Counted from the stretch's first letter, positions 7,538 through 14,277 are shown. The stretch: DNA of 18,535 nt from Hellea sp. (GCA_020628635.1 JAHDEU010000009.1:1-18535), one strand, 5' to 3'. Translations and numbers: made by a program. Notes: generated from the sequence alone by a model not told the origin.

Positions 7538-9009
7538 GCGGGAAGCCCCTCCGCGGCGGGGTCGCGCACGGGCTGCGCGCGCCGTCCGAGCTCGCGGGCG
7601 AGGAAGCCGTCCAGATCGGGGTCGAGCGGGGCGGGGCCGGGGCGGGCACGGGTGACGGCCTGATCGGCCAGCAGTATTTCGCGGCCCATGGCAAGCCGGG
7701 CGATGACCGCGCGCGGCACGAACAGAAGGCTCGGCCGATGAAGTGCGCGGGCGAGGGCGCGGGCGAACTCGGCTTGGGTGACTGTGCCCGTCGCGGCATT
7801 GACCGGGCCGCGCAGGGATTCGCGACCCAGCGCATCCACGATCTGCGCCACCACGTCGTCGCGGCTGATCCAGCTGATGCGCTGCGCACCACTGCCCAGC
7901 CGCGTGCCGCCCGCATATTCCGTCGGGACCAGCTGCTGGCCCAGCGCGCCGCCATCGCGACCCAGCACCACGCCGATGCGCAGCAGCACGGTGCGCAGGT
8001 CGGGGTGGCGGGCGGCAATGCGCTTGGCCTCGGCCTCCCAGAGGAGGCAGAGCTGCTGGCTGAAGCTGCCGTCCACCTCGATCCAGCTGTCCTCGTCGAC
8101 CGCTCCGGGATGCACGCCATAGGCGCCGATCGCGCTGCCGCTGACGAGCACGCCTGGTGTCGTGTGCAGCCGGTCGATGAGGCGGCCCAGCGCGGCAGTG
8201 GTCTGGACGCGGCTGTCCAGCATCCGGGCCTTGGCCGCGTCCGTCCACAGCCCCGCCATGATCGGCGCGCCGGCGAGGTTGATCACGGCATCGATGGCTG
8301 TGTCGTCCGCGATCTGCTCCAAGCTCTCCACCACGGTGAAAGGCGGGCGCAGCCCGCGCACATTGCCCTGCCGCGCCAGCAGGATGACGCGGTGCCCGGC
8401 GGCTTGCAGGGCGGGCGTCAGGCGCTGGCCGATGAAGCCGGTTCCGCCCGTGACGAGCACGGTCATGGGCGCGGTGCCTCGCGGTAACAAGGCGCTGACA
8501 CCCCGCTCCACCAGCCGGTCGAACCGGTCACTGGCGAGCCAGTCGCGCAGCGCCAGCACGGTGGTGGCAGCCGCGCCCGCGAGGCAGAGCAGGCTCCACC
8601 AGCCATGCCAGACGGGGGTGAGGCCCGCAGGCTCCGCGCTCCACCCGATCAGCACCGGGATCAGCAGGACGAGGATCGCGCCGTAATTGGCGGTCAGCAC
8701 CGTGTGCAGCAGGCGCTCGGTGACGGGGAGTTTGCGCGTCGCATCCTCTTCGGCGAAATCCTTCAGCGTGATGAGGAATTCCGCGACCAGCACGACGATG
8801 AGCGCGAGCGCCAGCCAGCCACCGGGCTGCACCGTCGCGAGCCCCGCCAGCACACCGCCATAGAAGAGGTTGCGCAAGGCATGCAGGCGCAGCTCATGCC
8901 GCTGGCTGCGGCGCCAGGCGAGGCGCTCGGTGACCTCGTGATGGCCGATTGTATCCAGCCCGCCCATGACGATCTGGGCGGCGATGAGCGTCCAGAGCAG
9001 CGTGGTCAT
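7534..9009 (-). CDS. Membrane-domain/TIGR01777 NAD(P)-dependent oxidoreductase fusion
   Basis: Fusion of 491 residues. Residues 1-160 hold about four hydrophobic segments with a conserved-looking, His/Asp/Glu-bearing part (DTIGHHEVTERLAW; LKDFAEEDATRKLPVTERLLHT). From Met182 a complete extended-SDR protein of the TIGR01777 (YfcH/SulA-like epimerase) family begins: dinucleotide-binding loop VTGGTGFIG (187-194), NLAGAPI, and SGSAIGAYG carrying the likely catalytic Tyr. TIGR01777 proteins are usually about 300 residues, so the membrane part is an added domain that anchors the enzyme. Members often sit in lipid-modification or photolyase-type operons, but no reaction is proven for the family. ATG 9009 overlaps the upstream DUF4166 stop as ATGA, and the stop overlaps the SRPBCC start the same way. 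The family call is firm; the substrate is unknown. Confidence 0.87.
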   Translation of the reverse strand: MTTLLWTLIAAQIVMGGLDTIGHHEVTERLAWRRSQRHELRLHALRNLFYGGVLAGLATVQPGGWLALALIVVLVAEFLITLKDFAEEDATRKLPVTERLLHTVLTANYGAILVLLIPVLIGWSAEPAGLTPVWHGWWSLLCLAGAAATTVLALRDWLASDRFDRLVERGVSALLPRGTAPMTVLVTGGTGFIGQRLTPALQAAGHRVILLARQGNVRGLRPPFTVVESLEQIADDTAIDAVINLAGAPIMAGLWTDAAKARMLDSRVQTTAALGRLIDRLHTTPGVLVSGSAIGAYGVHPGAVDEDSWIEVDGSFSQQLCLLWEAEAKRIAARHPDLRTVLLRIGVVLGRDGGALGQQLVPTEYAGGTRLGSGAQRISWISRDDVVAQIVDALGRESLRGPVNAATGTVTQAEFARALARALHRPSLLFVPRAVIARLAMGREILLADQAVTRARPGPAPLDPDLDGFLARELGRRAQPVRDPAAEGLPA

Positions 9010-9953
9010 GTCGTGTCCTTCATGTCGTGGAAACGGATGCGCTGGTCGAGCAGCGTGCCGAGCAGCCGGTGGCGCAGCGCGAGCGTGAAATCGAATGTCC
9101 CGTCGCCGCGGTCATGGTGGCCGACGGTGAGCTGCCCCGGTGTCAACCAGCGCGGCAGGGCGAGGCGGATGGGTCCGATTCTGAACAGATAGCGGTCGCT
9201 CTCGAACACAATGCCGTCCGGGACAGCGCGCACGGCCAAGCTCATGCCGAGCCATGCGCTGACCCATTCCTCGCAGCCCGTTGCGCCCGTGAACCGTTTG
9301 GTGCTGTGGATGACCTGCGGAAAGCCGCGCCCCTTGCGGCTGTATTGGCGCAGCCAGAACTGCCCGTCGCCATGCGCGTCCTCCGTGACGCTCACCACGG
9401 CGGCCGCACCCGCATTGCCGCAGTCGAGCGGTAGCGGCGCGCCCGCCACGCGGCAGGCCTGGGCGAGCAACCGGCCCGCAAGGTTCATGCGCGTGTGGAC
9501 GACCTGTCCCCGATATACGGCCGCATCGCCGCTGCCGAGCCGCTTGGCGAAGCGCGCGCGCACGGTCGCGGGCAGTCCGCGCCAGGCGTCACGGCCGAGC
9601 AGCCGGGCATAGCGCGGGTCGATGAGGGCGGCAGTGTGGTGAGGCGGCAGTCCGTTCCCGGCACGCGCTGCCGGGACCTTTCTCGTCTTTACGCGGTAAT
9701 TGGTATGCGTCTGTACCTCCTTCTCGATCCCGAGAAAGGTCCCGGCCACGAGGGCCGGGAACAGGTCTTCTTTTGCATTGTCTTCGGGCCCCGGCTCAAG
9801 GCCGGGGACAATGCTCCCGTTCCCGGCACTTGTTGCCGGGACCTCGCTCGTCCTAACGCGATGGTCGGGTTGTCTCTGAGCCTCATGCCCGATCTCGACA
9901 AAGGTCCCGGCCGCAAGGGCCGGGAGCGGGCGTGTCTCGGGGCGGGCGGGCAT
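9006..9953 (-). CDS. DUF4166 protein with repeat-encoded N-terminus
   Basis: The conserved part (from IDPRYARLLGRDAW at about 9625 down to 9006, roughly 205 residues) resembles DUF4166: WRGLPATVRARFAK near its start, then FWLRQYSRKGRGFPQVIHSTKRF and a closing FDFTLALRHRLLGTLLDQRIRFHD. Its role is unknown; such domains accompany saccharopine-dehydrogenase-like or SDR oxidoreductases. No ATG or GTG lies just ahead of the conserved part. The nearest good start is ATG 9953, with GAGGGG about 12 bases upstream and 19 bases after the regulator's stop, giving 315 residues. The first 100 or so residues would then be translated from palindromic repeats: two 36-residue units, PALAAGTFVEIG... and PALVAGTFLGIE.... 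Alternatives are a non-canonical start (CTG) near 9650, or a GTG at about 9750 inside a repeat. The CDS is sure; its N-terminus is not. Confidence 0.78.
   Translation of the reverse strand: MPARPETRPLPALAAGTFVEIGHEAQRQPDHRVRTSEVPATSAGNGSIVPGLEPGPEDNAKEDLFPALVAGTFLGIEKEVQTHTNYRVKTRKVPAARAGNGLPPHHTAALIDPRYARLLGRDAWRGLPATVRARFAKRLGSGDAAVYRGQVVHTRMNLAGRLLAQACRVAGAPLPLDCGNAGAAAVVSVTEDAHGDGQFWLRQYSRKGRGFPQVIHSTKRFTGATGCEEWVSAWLGMSLAVRAVPDGIVFESDRYLFRIGPIRLALPRWLTPGQLTVGHHDRGDGTFDFTLALRHRLLGTLLDQRIRFHDMKDTT
9652..9930. repeat. Two composite REP-like repeats in direct order, with a central hairpin
   Basis: Copy 1 (9652-9765) and copy 2 (9817-9930) are each 114 bases. Each opens with TTCCCGGCA...TGCCGGGACC and closes with GGTCCCGGCC...GGCCGGGA, so each contains two stem-loops. 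The outer arms are well conserved and the middle has diverged. Between them, 9789-9807 is a third hairpin, CCCCGGC-TCAAG-GCCGGGG, flanked by CATTGTC/GACAATG. The offset between copies is 165 bases, a multiple of three, so both are read in the same frame on the minus strand. Confidence 0.85.
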
Positions 9954-9972
9954 GGCGTGTGTCTTCCCCTCG

Positions 9973-10530
9973 CTAGCTCTTTGCGAGGCCCAGCAATGCC
10001 ACGATCCGGTCGCCGAGCCGCACGAGCCGGGTGAGCGTCCTGACCGGCAGGGCCTGCATCTGGCTGTACCAGCGGTCCATGTCGCTGGTGAAGGCGTGCA
10101 TCTCGCGCAGGCGGCGGCGCTGTTCGTCGCTGACGCCCGCGTCGTCCTCTGCGTCGGACAGGCAGTGGGCGAGCGTTTCGAGAGCGGGGTCGATCTCGCG
10201 GGCCTTGCGCACGGCGGCAATGCGGCGGGCGAGCTCCCACACATCGGTTTCGGCCGTGAAGTGATCGCGGCGGTCGCCCGCCACCGGCACGCGCCGCACG
10301 ATCTTGAACGCCATGAGCTCCTTGAGGCTGTTGCTCACATTGCTGCGCGCCACGCCGAGGGACTCGGAGATCACATCGGCGGGCAGCGGCGTTTCGCTGA
10401 TGTAGAGCAGGGCGTGGATCTGCGCGATGGACCGGTTCACGCCCCAGTTCTGCCCCATGTCGCCCCAGTGCAGGATGAAGCGCCGGACGGCCTCGGGCAT
10501 CACGTCGATAGTTTTAGTTGTTTCTGTCAT
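9973..10530 (-). CDS. GbsR/MarR-family winged-helix transcriptional regulator
   Basis: Cytoplasmic DNA-binding regulator of 185 residues. The winged helix lies at about 25-85: RSIAQIHALLYISETPLPADVISESLGVARSNVSNSLKELMAFKIVRRV, with ADVISESLGVARSNVSNSLKEL as helix-turn-helix and PVAGDRRDHFTAETD as wing. The N-terminal GQNWGVNRSIAQIHALLY pattern is typical of GbsR-like members. A helical C-terminus (about 90-180) would dimerise. The start was placed at ATG 10530 because the predicted promoter begins there; further in-frame sequence extends upstream to 10611 but would include the promoter. It is the first gene of the DUF4166/oxidoreductase/desaturase unit, 19 bases before the next start, and is divergent from the sigma factor gene. 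It is most simply a repressor of its own operon. The ligand is unknown. Confidence 0.88.
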   Translation of the reverse strand: MTETTKTIDVMPEAVRRFILHWGDMGQNWGVNRSIAQIHALLYISETPLPADVISESLGVARSNVSNSLKELMAFKIVRRVPVAGDRRDHFTAETDVWELARRIAAVRKAREIDPALETLAHCLSDAEDDAGVSDEQRRRLREMHAFTSDMDRWYSQMQALPVRTLTRLVRLGDRIVALLGLAKS

Positions 10531-10565
10531 GACAGAAATATGTGACAGGACAGACGGGATTGCAA
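10521..10565 (-). promoter_or_regulatory. Promoter and palindromic operator of the GbsR-like gene (leaderless)
   Basis: Reading the minus strand: -35 TTGCAA (10565-10560), 17 bases, -10 CATATT (10542-10537). The expected start, 7 bases on, falls on the A of the ATG at 10530, so the mRNA would have no leader. A perfect 18-bp palindrome, TTTCTGTCATGACAGAAA (10521-10538), covers the end of the -10 and the start codon. A further partial copy, TGTGACAGGACAG, lies in the spacer at 10541-10553. This is a natural site for autorepression. The palindrome is directly visible; promoter use is inferred. Confidence 0.66.
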
Positions 10566-10669
10566 GAGCCGATGTCGGTTTTTCCTGTGGGCGCGTTGGC
10601 GCGTCATGCACAATTGCCGTTCACCCGGCCCTTTGTTTGCATCATAACCTGGGTTAATGTTGCGCGGGG

Positions 10670-10698
10670 CTGACAGTGTGGCGACCGCGCCCTATAGA
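10670..10698 (+). promoter_or_regulatory. Sigma70-type promoter of the ECF sigma factor gene
   Basis: -35 CTGACA (10670-10675), a 17-base spacer, -10 TATAGA (10693-10698). The predicted start is near 10705, giving a leader of about 40 bases to ATG 10746. An inverted repeat TAACC-TG-GGTTA (10645-10656) lies just upstream of the -35 and could bind a regulator. Confidence 0.55.
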
Positions 10699-10745
10699 TT
10701 GGCTCCGCCTTGCCAATCGGGCCGCCGCGGACCATCGGAGAGACT

Positions 10746-11438
10746 ATGGCGACCACCCCAGACACAGGGGAGGACCAGATGAATGACGCGCCGGGTACGC
10801 AGGCCGGGGCGGCATCCGCCAATGCGCGCACAAAGTCCGGGAAAAAGCGCGCCGCGCCGCGCACGCCCAGATCGCTGTCGGCATCCAAGCGCGACGCCGC
10901 CTGGCTCAAACGCATCTCCGACGACCGCGATGCCAAGGCGCTCACCGCGCTGTTCGACGTCTATTCGCCCAAGCTCAAGGGCTGGCTCATGGCGCGCGGC
11001 GCGCCCGGCGCGACGGCCGAGGACGTGGTGCAGGACGTCATGCTCAAGGTCTGGACGGGCGCGCATATGTTCGACCCCGCCAAGGCGAGCTTCGCCACAT
11101 GGGTCTACCGCATGACGCGCAACCGCTGGATCGACCACCAGCGCAAGCATGGCCGCATGGATGTGCGCGACCCCGAACTGATGAAGACGATCGCCGATGA
11201 CGAGGTCGAATCCGCCGAAGTCGGCTTCATGGCCGGCGAGGAGACCGACCACCTGCGCGAACAGATCGCCAAGCTGACCCCCATGCAGCAGGCCGCCATC
11301 CGCATGGCCTATATGGAGTTCAAGACCCACAAGGAGATCGCCGCGGAGACCGGCCTGCCGTTGGGAACCGTCAAGACACGGATCAGGAGCGCCATGCAGG
11401 CGCTGCGCGCGAATATGGGGCAGGGGCGGCTGGAGTAG
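10746..11438 (+). CDS. ECF-type RNA polymerase sigma factor
   Basis: Sigma-70 family factor of the extracytoplasmic-function group, 230 residues. It directs RNA polymerase to a dedicated promoter set. A disordered Lys/Ala/Thr-rich N-terminus (about 1-55) precedes sigma region 2: ALFDVYSPKLKGWLMARGAPGATAEDVVQDVMLKVW, then FDPAKASFATWVYRMTRNRWID. Region 4 is LTPMQQAAIRMAYMEFKTHKEIAAETGLPLGTVKTRIRSAMQALR. The FDPAKASFATWVYRMTRNRWID stretch resembles the RpoE/ChrR-type ECF group that answers singlet oxygen in Rhodobacter, but no ChrR-like anti-sigma gene follows. There are two plausible starts: ATG 10746 (GGAG 5 bases upstream), chosen here, and ATG 10779 with the stronger AGGGGAGG at 10766-10773. 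It is divergent from the GbsR-like gene. Family certain; subgroup tentative. Confidence 0.9.
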   Translation: MATTPDTGEDQMNDAPGTQAGAASANARTKSGKKRAAPRTPRSLSASKRDAAWLKRISDDRDAKALTALFDVYSPKLKGWLMARGAPGATAEDVVQDVMLKVWTGAHMFDPAKASFATWVYRMTRNRWIDHQRKHGRMDVRDPELMKTIADDEVESAEVGFMAGEETDHLREQIAKLTPMQQAAIRMAYMEFKTHKEIAAETGLPLGTVKTRIRSAMQALRANMGQGRLE

Positions 11439-11572
11439 GGGCGGGCCGACTGAACCTGATGCTCAAAAGTCGCTCCTCCCCGCTCGCCGACCAAGTTGGC
11501 GCGTAAACTGTGGCGGGAAACCAGCTCTCGATAGTTGCCTCAGTTTAAATATCACACAGGCTCGCCACCGTG

Positions 11573-11592
11573 ATCCCCGCCTTCGCGGGGAT
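11573..11592. repeat. REP-like hairpin
   Basis: Perfect 8-bp stem ATCCCCGC / GCGGGGAT with loop CTTC. It is further enclosed by ACCGT (11567-11571) and ACGGT (11598-11602). This is the common CCCCGCCTTCGCGGGG type of intergenic repeat. There is no T-run after it, so it is not a classic terminator. Confidence 0.7.
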
Positions 11593-11620
11593 GAGCGACG
11601 GTTGATAGATGTGCGATATC

Positions 11621-11837
11621 CACAACTCCTCCCCTCTTAGGGGGCGAGCCCAAAGGGCCGCGAAGCGGACCGACGGTGAGGGGCCGAGCGAAGCGAAGGT
11701 CGGAGGGGTAAGGTATCTCGTCTTTAGCTCGGTCACACTTTACCCCTCCGTCACCCCTCGCTGCGCTCGTGGCGACCATGCGCGTCGCGGGCTGCTAGCC
11801 CGCTTTGGCGCAAACCCCTAAGAGGGGAGGAGTTGTG
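11621..11837. repeat. 217-bp MITE-like element with 23-bp perfect terminal inverted repeats
   Basis: The left arm 11621-11643 (CACAACTCCTCCCCTCTTAG...) is the exact reverse complement of 11815-11837. A second, inner pair, CGGAGGGGTAA (11701-11711) and TTACCCCTCCG (11740-11750), is also perfect. No protein is encoded and no clear target duplication was seen. A related element with the same GTCGGAGGGGT and CTCCTCCCCT modules lies at 15240-15386, so this is a dispersed family. Confidence 0.8.
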
Positions 11838-11894
11838 TTGGGTGGATAAAGTTTGAGTTCTGAGGAGATTCCAAACCTTAAACCACACACCCAT

Positions 11895-12034
11895 CTCGCC
11901 GGCTTGACCGGCGAGCCCATGGTGCGATTTCGGCGTGGAGAGCGTCCGCAGTTTGGCTCAGAATTAGTCGCCCTATACCCTCCTAGACAACCGATAGACC
12001 CGTCCATGGGCTCGCCCCCGGATCAAGTCCGGGG
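11895..12034. repeat. Nested palindrome cluster (REP-like)
   Basis: Hairpin CTCGCCGG-CTTGA-CCGGCGAG (11895-11915) and hairpin CCCCGGA-TCAAG-TCCGGGG (12016-12034). The two are tied together by a 13-bp inverted repeat GGCGAGCCCATGG (11910-11922) / CCATGGGCTCGCC (12004-12016). The CTTGA/TCAAG loop also occurs in the hairpin at 9789-9807. Confidence 0.75.
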
Positions 12035-12173
12035 CAGGCGATCAAGTCGGCGAGATGCGGGTTGTGCTGATGTGAGAGAGTCTCTCCGCCTCACGCGACT
12101 GAGGCTTGGGCCGACTTGAACAAAAAGCCCGTGAACTGATTCATCGGGAAAACCGAAGTCCGCCGCTCCACCC

Positions 12174-12767
12174 CTACCCGCCCATCTGCGCCTCGCGCGC
12201 CTTGCGCCCGCCCACGCGGATGATCAGGAACGCGCCCGTCGCCAGCGTCGAGATGAGAAACAAAATCCCGACGATCCGCATCACGAGGCTGCGCTGCTGG
12301 ATGCCTTCCAGATAGGGCGACTCGTCGGATTTCTGCGCATTGATCGCGCGCAGCACGCAGCACTCGCCGTCCTCATCCAGCGTGTGGGCGAGCTGCACCA
12401 GCAGGTATTCGCCGTTCTCGAACTTCAGCTCCTGGGCGAGATTGTAGGTGCCCGTGCGCACGGCGCCTTCCGTCGCGGAATAGCTCTGCTCGGTCCGGGC
12501 CTGCACGCCGACGATGTCGCGGCTCACCACGGGGCTGTCGGGGATGTTGGCGACCATGCGGGTCATCTGTTCGCGAAATTCCGGATTGTCGCGCTCATCC
12601 GGGAAAGCATCGAAGATGAACTGGGTTTCGCCCGCGATCAGCCGGTCGATCTGGCCGTCCGCTTCCGCGCGGACGTCGGAGGGCAGCAGCTTGTCCGCCA
12701 TGGCTTCCATGGAACAGCCCGCCAGCAGCAGGGCGGAGATCAGCAAAGGGAGGAGGGCACGCAACAT
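12174..12767 (-). CDS. Small lipoprotein with C-terminal membrane segment
   Basis: Protein of 197 residues with no family recognised. A lipoprotein signal MLRALLPLLISALLLAG ends in the lipobox LAGC, so Cys18 would be the acylated residue. The mature part (about 20-155) is polar and probably periplasmic, with a CC pair in EDGECCVLRA. A hydrophobic segment near residues 160-185 (SLVMRIVGILFLISTLATGAFLIIRV) would re-enter the membrane, followed by a basic tail GGRKAREAQ. ATG 12767 was chosen because it gives a compact signal; an in-frame GTG at 12773 would add two residues. The gene begins 10 bases after the dnaA stop on the same strand and is probably cotranscribed with it. A membrane-anchored sensor or stability factor is possible, but nothing in the sequence shows the function. 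Confidence 0.75.
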   Translation of the reverse strand: MLRALLPLLISALLLAGCSMEAMADKLLPSDVRAEADGQIDRLIAGETQFIFDAFPDERDNPEFREQMTRMVANIPDSPVVSRDIVGVQARTEQSYSATEGAVRTGTYNLAQELKFENGEYLLVQLAHTLDEDGECCVLRAINAQKSDESPYLEGIQQRSLVMRIVGILFLISTLATGAFLIIRVGGRKAREAQMGG

Positions 12768-12777
12768 GCCCACTCAT

Positions 12778-14277
12778 CTAGCGTTTCAACGCGTCTTCGA
12801 CAGCCCTGATCTGTGCGTCAAATGTGACGTCCTCGGCCCGCAAGGACGTGATCCGCTTGACCGCGTGCATCACGGTGGTGTGGTCGCGCCCGCCAAAGCG
12901 GCGGCCGATATCGGGCAGGCTCCGCTTGGTCAGCTTCTTGGACAGATACATGGCGACCTGCCGCGGACGGGCGACGGCGCGCGCGCGGCGCTTGGAGCTC
13001 ATATCGGTCAGGCTGATGGAGAACGCCTCGCAGACCGTGCGCTGGATGCGGTCCACGGTCAGGCGCTGCCCCGTCATGTAGCGCGAATCGGACAGCGTTT
13101 CCTGCACGGTCTCCAGCGTGATCGGCGTGCCGAGGAACTCGCTCTGCGCCACGATCTGGTTGAACGCGCCTTCGAGGTCGCGCGGCGTGGCGTTCATGCG
13201 CGCCGCCAGGTGGTCGCGCGCGGCCTGCGGCACGGCGAGCGTGGGGCTGTGCTCCCGGCGGCGGGCGATCAGCCGGTCGAGAATGCGCAGGCGCAGGTCG
13301 TAATCGGCCGCCGCGATCTTGCAGACGAGGCCGGAGGAGAGATAGCTTTTCAGCCGGTCGGACGCCTTCTCGATCGTGTCGGGATGACGGTCGGACGCCA
13401 GCAGGATCTGGCGGCCCGCACCGATCAGGCTGATGACGGTGTGCAGCAGCTCTTCCTGGCTGGCAGGCTTGTCGCTGATGAAGTGGATGTCGTCGATGAT
13501 CAGCAGATCGACATCGCGCAAGGACGCCTTGAACGCCGTCAGCCCGTCGCGGCCCGCGCCGCGCACGCTGGCGACGAATTGCGCAACGAAGTCCTCGGCC
13601 GAGACGAATTTCACCCGGCGGTCGGAGTCGATCTTCTTCACCTCGGCCTCGATGGCGTGGAGGATGTGCGTCTTGCCCATGCCGTTGGCGCCGTGCAGCA
13701 CGATCGGGTTGTATTGCGGCGTCGGGTTGTTGATGACCTGCTTGGCGACGGCCACGGCGAGCTCGTTGGATGGCCCGGTGACGAAATTCTCCAGCGTGAA
13801 GCGCGCGCGGGCAAGTTCGGATACGGGCGGCGGCACGAGACGCGCGGGCGCGCTGCGCGGCGATAGCGTGCTGCGGGGATCGTTGGGCCGTCCCAGACTG
13901 CTCATGCCGGACAGGCCTTGCCCTGTGGACGGCGTGCGCGAACCCGTCGGGCGCGGACCCGACACGATGCGCACGCCGCGCGGCGGATCGACCCGGTCAT
14001 GCTTGGACCACAGGCGGCGCAGCGTTTCGGCATACTGGCTGTTGATCTTGGAGGCGACGAAAGCGGACGGCGCGGAGAGCGTCACGGTGTGGGCGTCTGC
14101 GCCCGCGATGAAGAGCTGTCCGGTCCAGGCGCGGTGGACATTGCGGCCCAAGGCCCGGGCGAGGTCTTCATTGACGCGCTTGAACGTGTTGTGCGCGCTC
14201 TGGATGGGGGCTTCGCCGGTATAGAGGTCGGGTGCGGTGTCTGTGTCGTCCGTGCTTCTGTTCCGCAATCCAGCCAT
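12778..14277 (-). CDS. dnaA: Chromosomal replication initiator protein DnaA
   Basis: AAA+ initiator of 499 residues that binds DnaA boxes, opens the replication origin and also regulates transcription. Domain I (about 24-95) is followed by a Pro/Ser/Arg-rich linker (95-150). Domain III carries Walker A GANGMGKT (196-203), where most relatives have GxVGLGKT, and Walker B LLIIDDIHF (258-266); SDRHPDTIEKASDRLKSYLSSGL holds sensor and arginine elements. Domain IV ends with the DnaA signature GRRFGGRDHTTVMHAVKRI. ATG 14277 has GGAG 7 bases ahead; an in-frame GTG at 14292 is less likely. The leader from the predicted promoter is about 140 bases. rpsT lies upstream on the same strand, an arrangement common in alphaproteobacteria, and a lipoprotein gene follows 10 bases later. 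Confidence 0.97.
   Translation of the reverse strand: MAGLRNRSTDDTDTAPDLYTGEAPIQSAHNTFKRVNEDLARALGRNVHRAWTGQLFIAGADAHTVTLSAPSAFVASKINSQYAETLRRLWSKHDRVDPPRGVRIVSGPRPTGSRTPSTGQGLSGMSSLGRPNDPRSTLSPRSAPARLVPPPVSELARARFTLENFVTGPSNELAVAVAKQVINNPTPQYNPIVLHGANGMGKTHILHAIEAEVKKIDSDRRVKFVSAEDFVAQFVASVRGAGRDGLTAFKASLRDVDLLIIDDIHFISDKPASQEELLHTVISLIGAGRQILLASDRHPDTIEKASDRLKSYLSSGLVCKIAAADYDLRLRILDRLIARRREHSPTLAVPQAARDHLAARMNATPRDLEGAFNQIVAQSEFLGTPITLETVQETLSDSRYMTGQRLTVDRIQRTVCEAFSISLTDMSSKRRARAVARPRQVAMYLSKKLTKRSLPDIGRRFGGRDHTTVMHAVKRITSLRAEDVTFDAQIRAVEDALKR

Larger units (their letters stand above)
11439..12173. other. 735-bp gene-free stretch holding repeats
   Basis: Between the sigma factor gene and the convergent lipoprotein gene no convincing gene was found; the short open frames here coincide with palindromes. 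Contents in order: a hairpin ATCCCCGC-CTTC-GCGGGGAT at 11573-11592, a 217-bp inverted-repeat element at 11621-11837, and a nested palindrome cluster at 11895-12034. The remainder is unremarkable and I see no clear intrinsic terminator with a T-run. Confidence 0.7.

Noticed and set aside
9652..9930. CRISPR-like array
   Set aside because: There are only two long, internally palindromic units whose middle parts have diverged; no short direct repeat with unique spacers.
9495..10034. A 179-codon + strand frame across the DUF4166 repeats
   Set aside because: It is open because the REP units are GC-rich palindromes; it runs antisense to two genes on the other strand and has no start signal.
11552..12119. 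Short open frames in the gap after the sigma factor gene
   Set aside because: They coincide with palindromic repeats, occur on both strands, and lack ribosome binding sites and family features.
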